Shown piece by piece: positions 61,522-64,000 of a stretch of DNA of 64,000 nucleotides. A program made the position numbers and the translations under genes. Source of the stretch: Pseudomonas lalkuanensis (GTDB lineage: Bacteria; Pseudomonadota; Gammaproteobacteria; Pseudomonadales; Pseudomonadaceae). Position 1 is the first letter of the stretch. The number at the start of each line of letters is the position of its first letter. Below the pieces are notes generated by a model, which was given only the letters and a program-made list of their open reading frames with translations, was not told the origin of the DNA and did no database searches. Where the stretch lies: contig NZ_CP043311.1 in the NCBI RefSeq assembly GCF_008807375.1, positions 152,501 through 216,500 of the forward strand, given 5' to 3'.

Positions 61522-62300
61522 GCGCTTCTCCTCTGGCGTTCGGCGAAGACCTGGGCAAGCACGTGCTCGCGGGTTTCGATGAAGCGAGGGTCGGATTTGA
61601 TCGCCCGCGCGCTTTCCCCGGCGGCGTAGCGCTGACCGAAGTCCAGGCGCAGGCGCTCGGCGATGCGGCCCGGATTGGGCGACAGCAGAATGAGTTCGCT
61701 GGCGAGGAAGACCGCTTCCTCGATGTCGTGGGTGATCAGGAACACGGGCTTGGCGGCGCGTCGCCAGACTTGCAGCAGCAGTTCCTGCATCTGCTCGCGG
61801 GTGAAGGCGTCGAGGGCGCCGAAGGGCTCGTCCATCAGCAACACGCGCGGGTCGGCGGCCAGCGCGCGGGCGATGCCGACGCGCTGCTTCTGTCCGCCGG
61901 AAAGCTCCCAGATGCGGCGCTTGTCGAAGCCGGCCAGATCAACCAGGGCGAGCATTTCGCGGGCACGCGCTTCACGTTCGGTGCGGGATACGCCGGCCAG
62001 TTCCAGGCCGAAGGCGACGTTGCCGAGTACGTCCTGCCAGGGCAGCAGGGCGTCGTCCTGGAACACCACGCCGCGCTCGGCGCCGGGGCCGCTGACGGGC
62101 ACGCCGTCAAGGCTGATGCGTCCGGCGCTGGGGCTGACGAAGCCGGCGATGAGGTTGAGCAGGGTGGTCTTGCCGCTGCCGGAAGGGCCCAGGGCCACCA
62201 GCAGTTCGCCGGGGCCGAGGTCGAAGGAAATGTCGGTCAGTACCGGCTCGGCCGTGCCGGGGTACTGTGCGCTGATGCGCTCCAGCTTGAGTAAGGCCAT
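61518..62300 (-). CDS. tauB: Taurine ABC transporter ATP-binding subunit
   Basis: A 260-residue ABC ATPase. Walker A GPSGSGKT is at 38-45; [33 protein letters not shown] gives signature and Walker B. The C-terminal part ([26 protein letters not shown]) is typical of TauB/SsuB. It follows tauA by 55 bases and overlaps tauC by four bases. Confidence 0.93.
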   Translation of the reverse strand: MALLKLERISAQYPGTAEPVLTDISFDLGPGELLVALGPSGSGKTTLLNLIAGFVSPSAGRISLDGVPVSGPGAERGVVFQDDALLPWQDVLGNVAFGLELAGVSRTEREARAREMLALVDLAGFDKRRIWELSGGQKQRVGIARALAADPRVLLMDEPFGALDAFTREQMQELLLQVWRRAAKPVFLITHDIEEAVFLASELILLSPNPGRIAERLRLDFGQRYAAGESARAIKSDPRFIETREHVLAQVFAERQRRSA

Positions 62301-62355
62301 CTTCTGCGGATCTCGAAAGGGCCTGCCCGGAGTGTCCGGGCAGGTGGGGATTGGA

Positions 62356-63336
62356 TCAATTAGTGACGTACTTCGAGCTGACGTAGGGGCCGTAATCGGG
62401 CAGCACGGCGTCGACCTTGCCTTGCTCCTTGAGGAAGGCGGCGGTTTCGCTGATGGCCTGGGTGGTGGGCGCGCCGAGGGCGTTGGCCTGGTCGGCGGCC
62501 AGCGGGAATACGTTGCCCTGCAGCAGCAGCGGAATGTCCTCGGCCTTGGCGCCGGAGAGCTTCACCAGCTTGTCGATGTTGCCCTTGTCGGCCAGCCAGG
62601 CTTTCGGGTCCTTGCGGTAGTCGGCGTAGGCGTCGAGGGTCACCTTGGCGAAGGCGCGGACGACTTCCGGGTGTTTCTCGGCGAAATCCTTGCGCACGAT
62701 CCAGGCGTCGAAGGTGGGTGCGCCCAGCTTGCCCAGTTCAGCGGAGCTGATCAGCACCTTGCCACTGGATTTGGCGACACCCAGTGCCGGGTCCCAGACA
62801 TAGGTGGCGTCGATGTCGCCACGCTGCCAGGCGGCGACGATCGCCGGCGGCGCGAGGTTGAGGATGGTGACCCGGGTGGGGTCGATCTGCCAGTGCTTGA
62901 GGGCGGCCAGCAGGCTGTAGTGGCCGGTGGACACGAAGGGCACGGCGATCTTCTTGCCGATCAGGTCTTCGGGCTTGGTGATGCCCGCTCCGTTGCGCGC
63001 CACCAGGGCTTCGGCATCGCCGATCTGGGTGGCGATGAGGAAGGTCTGGATCGGCAGTTGGCGGGTGGCGGCGGCTGCCAGCGGACTGGAGCCGACGTAG
63101 CCGATCTGCACGTCACCGGAGGCGACGGCGGTGATGACTTCAGCGCCGCTGTCGAACTTGCGCCAGTCGATCTCGGATTTGCTCGCCTTCTCATAGGCGC
63201 CATCGGCCTGGGCCACCTTGGCCGGGTCGACGGTGGTCTGGTAGGCGACGGTGAAGTCCGCGGCCTGGGCGCTCAATGCCAGGCCGCCAAGGGTCAGGGC
63301 CGCCAGCAGGCGACGGGGGAACAGGGACGGAATCAT
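62356..63336 (-). CDS. tauA: Taurine-binding periplasmic protein
   Basis: A 326-residue exported solute-binding protein (signal peptide about 1-25, ending SAQAADF). TauA signatures include [69 protein letters not shown] and [13 protein letters not shown]. It heads tauABCD. GAGGAGC precedes the ATG at 63336; the longer frame upstream lies in the promoter region. Expression is expected under sulfur starvation through CysB/Cbl-type control. Confidence 0.92.
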   Translation of the reverse strand: MIPSLFPRRLLAALTLGGLALSAQAADFTVAYQTTVDPAKVAQADGAYEKASKSEIDWRKFDSGAEVITAVASGDVQIGYVGSSPLAAAATRQLPIQTFLIATQIGDAEALVARNGAGITKPEDLIGKKIAVPFVSTGHYSLLAALKHWQIDPTRVTILNLAPPAIVAAWQRGDIDATYVWDPALGVAKSSGKVLISSAELGKLGAPTFDAWIVRKDFAEKHPEVVRAFAKVTLDAYADYRKDPKAWLADKGNIDKLVKLSGAKAEDIPLLLQGNVFPLAADQANALGAPTTQAISETAAFLKEQGKVDAVLPDYGPYVSSKYVTN

Positions 63337-63735
63337 GGGGTGCTCCTCAACGGGCTTGGGGGCCGGTCCTGGAGGCCGGTCCACGGGACAGGGGGTGCTG
63401 CTTTCTGGGGTGTCCGGTGGTCCGGTGGAGACAATCTATTTGATCTAAAAATCGAGAAATAAATAATTTTTTGGCATTAGCTTAGGTCGGATGCAGCGCC
63501 GGGTTGCGTAGAATTGCTTATTGCTGAAAGTTATTTGTATCTAAAAAATAATTCTTTTTGAGAATTAGCGTTGCCCCCCTAGAGTGGCGGCCTGCCGAAA
63601 GCGGACCGCCGCATCGCATTTGCACCGGAGCCTGTGAAAACGACAGTGGCTTCGAAGGTCACGCAGCGGCGCGTCGCGTCTGCTCCTGCTCCGGGCACCC
63701 CAACACCCTTACAAGATCGCAATGGAGCATCGAGC
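63337..63735. other. Divergent promoter region tauA / porin
   Basis: A 399-base gap between divergent sulfur-related genes with no supported ORF. Positions 63435-63570 are very AT-rich. AATTCT-TTTTG-AGAATT (63550-63566) and TTATTT..AAATAA (about 63530-63550) are inverted repeats of CysB-site character. CCTAGAGTGG at 63578-63587 matches the promoter box seen ahead of other sulfur genes. No sigma-54 -24/-12 pair was found. Confidence 0.6.
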
Positions 63736-64000
63736 ATGAACAAGTCGTCCCTCGCCCTGGCCGTCGCCCTCGGCGTGCTGGCCCAGCACGCCGCCGCCGG
63801 TGGTTTCATCGAAGACAGCAAGGCCAGCCTGACCCTGCGCAACTTCTACATCAACTCGGACAACCGCCAGTTCACCGACGCGCCGTCCAAGCAGGAAGAG
63901 TGGGGCCAGGGCTTCCTCTTCAACTACACCTCCGGCTACACCGAAGGCACCGTCGGCGTCGGCGTCGATGCCCTCGGCCTGTTGGGCGTGAAGCTGGACT
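63736..64000 (+). CDS. OprD-family outer-membrane porin, 5' part
   Basis: The first 88 codons of a porin that runs off the window. The signal peptide is MNKSSLALAVALGVLAQHAAA; the mature start GGFIEDSKASLTLRNFYINSDNRQF and EEWGQGFLFNYTSGYTEGTVGVGVDALGLLGVKLD match the OprD family and the porin at 32.5 kb. It is divergent from tauABCD with an AT-rich shared promoter, so it may be the outer-membrane entry for taurine or another sulfonate. The window ends before the pore-specific parts. Confidence 0.88.
   Translation, partial: MNKSSLALAVALGVLAQHAAAGGFIEDSKASLTLRNFYINSDNRQFTDAPSKQEEWGQGFLFNYTSGYTEGTVGVGVDALGLLGVKLD

Noticed and set aside
63337..63735. Sigma-54 promoter for tauA or the porin
   Set aside because: No GG-N10-GC pair at -24/-12 spacing was found; TTGGCATTAGC near 63470 lacks the second element.

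Overview
The window is a GC-rich gammaproteobacterial chromosome segment that reads as Pseudomonas in the broad sense. The rRNA operon has the 16S-tRNA-Ile-tRNA-Ala-23S-5S layout. The order gabD-gabT ... cysA-cysW-cysT-sbp-oscA, GGDEF/EAL gene, desA, OprE-like porin recalls the PA0265-PA0291 stretch of P. aeruginosa (from memory, not searched). Dispersed REP-like repeats of Pseudomonas type lie between many genes. Base composition is uniform except for an AT-richer accessory patch at about 42.2-44.0 kb.

Layout. 1-4 kb: 3' part of an rRNA operon with its terminator. 4.1-6.3 kb: a type I asparaginase, a relic of a Ppx/GppA phosphatase gene, a GNAT acetyltransferase and tRNA-Arg(CCG). 6.7-9.6 kb: gabD-gabT for GABA breakdown. 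9.8-12.3 kb: two tandem receiver-HDOD regulators. 12.3-16.3 kb: thiol-isomerase-like protein, an SDR with divergent TetR regulator, a LysR regulator and an EamA exporter. 16.4-19.9 kb: a short autotransporter-barrel protein, then rubredoxin and a membrane desaturase with a divergent AraC regulator. 19.9-24.5 kb: Crp-like and XRE regulators, small membrane proteins, a secreted protein of unknown role and a TSUP anion permease. 24.6-28.8 kb: the oscA-sbp-cysT-cysW-cysA sulfate uptake operon. 29-34 kb: GGDEF/EAL protein, desA and an OprD-family porin. 34-38.6 kb: LysR regulator divergent from an EmrA-like/DUF2955 pump, then a PAS-GGDEF cyclase. 38.8-42 kb: RBBP9-like hydrolase, a sigma-54 activator that seems truncated, an NTF2-like relic and an MFS transporter. 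42.2-44 kb: accessory patch with parDE and a gene broken by one stop codon. 44-47.4 kb: cystine ABC transporter and D-cysteine desulfhydrase. 47.6-49.9 kb: MetQ-like binding protein and a Cys/Met-type PLP enzyme. 50-57.5 kb: an eight-gene operon with GntR regulator, AprA/FrdA-like flavoprotein, two-cluster ferredoxin, sulfonate-type ABC transporter, HEAT protein and DUF971 protein. 57.6-63.3 kb: an OPT transporter and tauABCD. 63.7 kb to the end: the start of another OprD-family porin.

From 23.7 kb onward sulfur scavenging dominates: sulfate, cystine and D-cysteine, methionine-type substrate, taurine, and an apparent sulfonate with its own redox pair. Several of these genes share a promoter-like box (CCTAGAnTGG), which suggests common control by sulfur starvation. 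The strongest candidate for a poorly described system is the 50.1-57.5 kb operon. Its flavoprotein-ferredoxin pair beside a sulfonate-type transporter recalls the asf genes for aryl-sulfonate use, but it carries a GntR regulator and two accessory genes (HEAT, DUF971).
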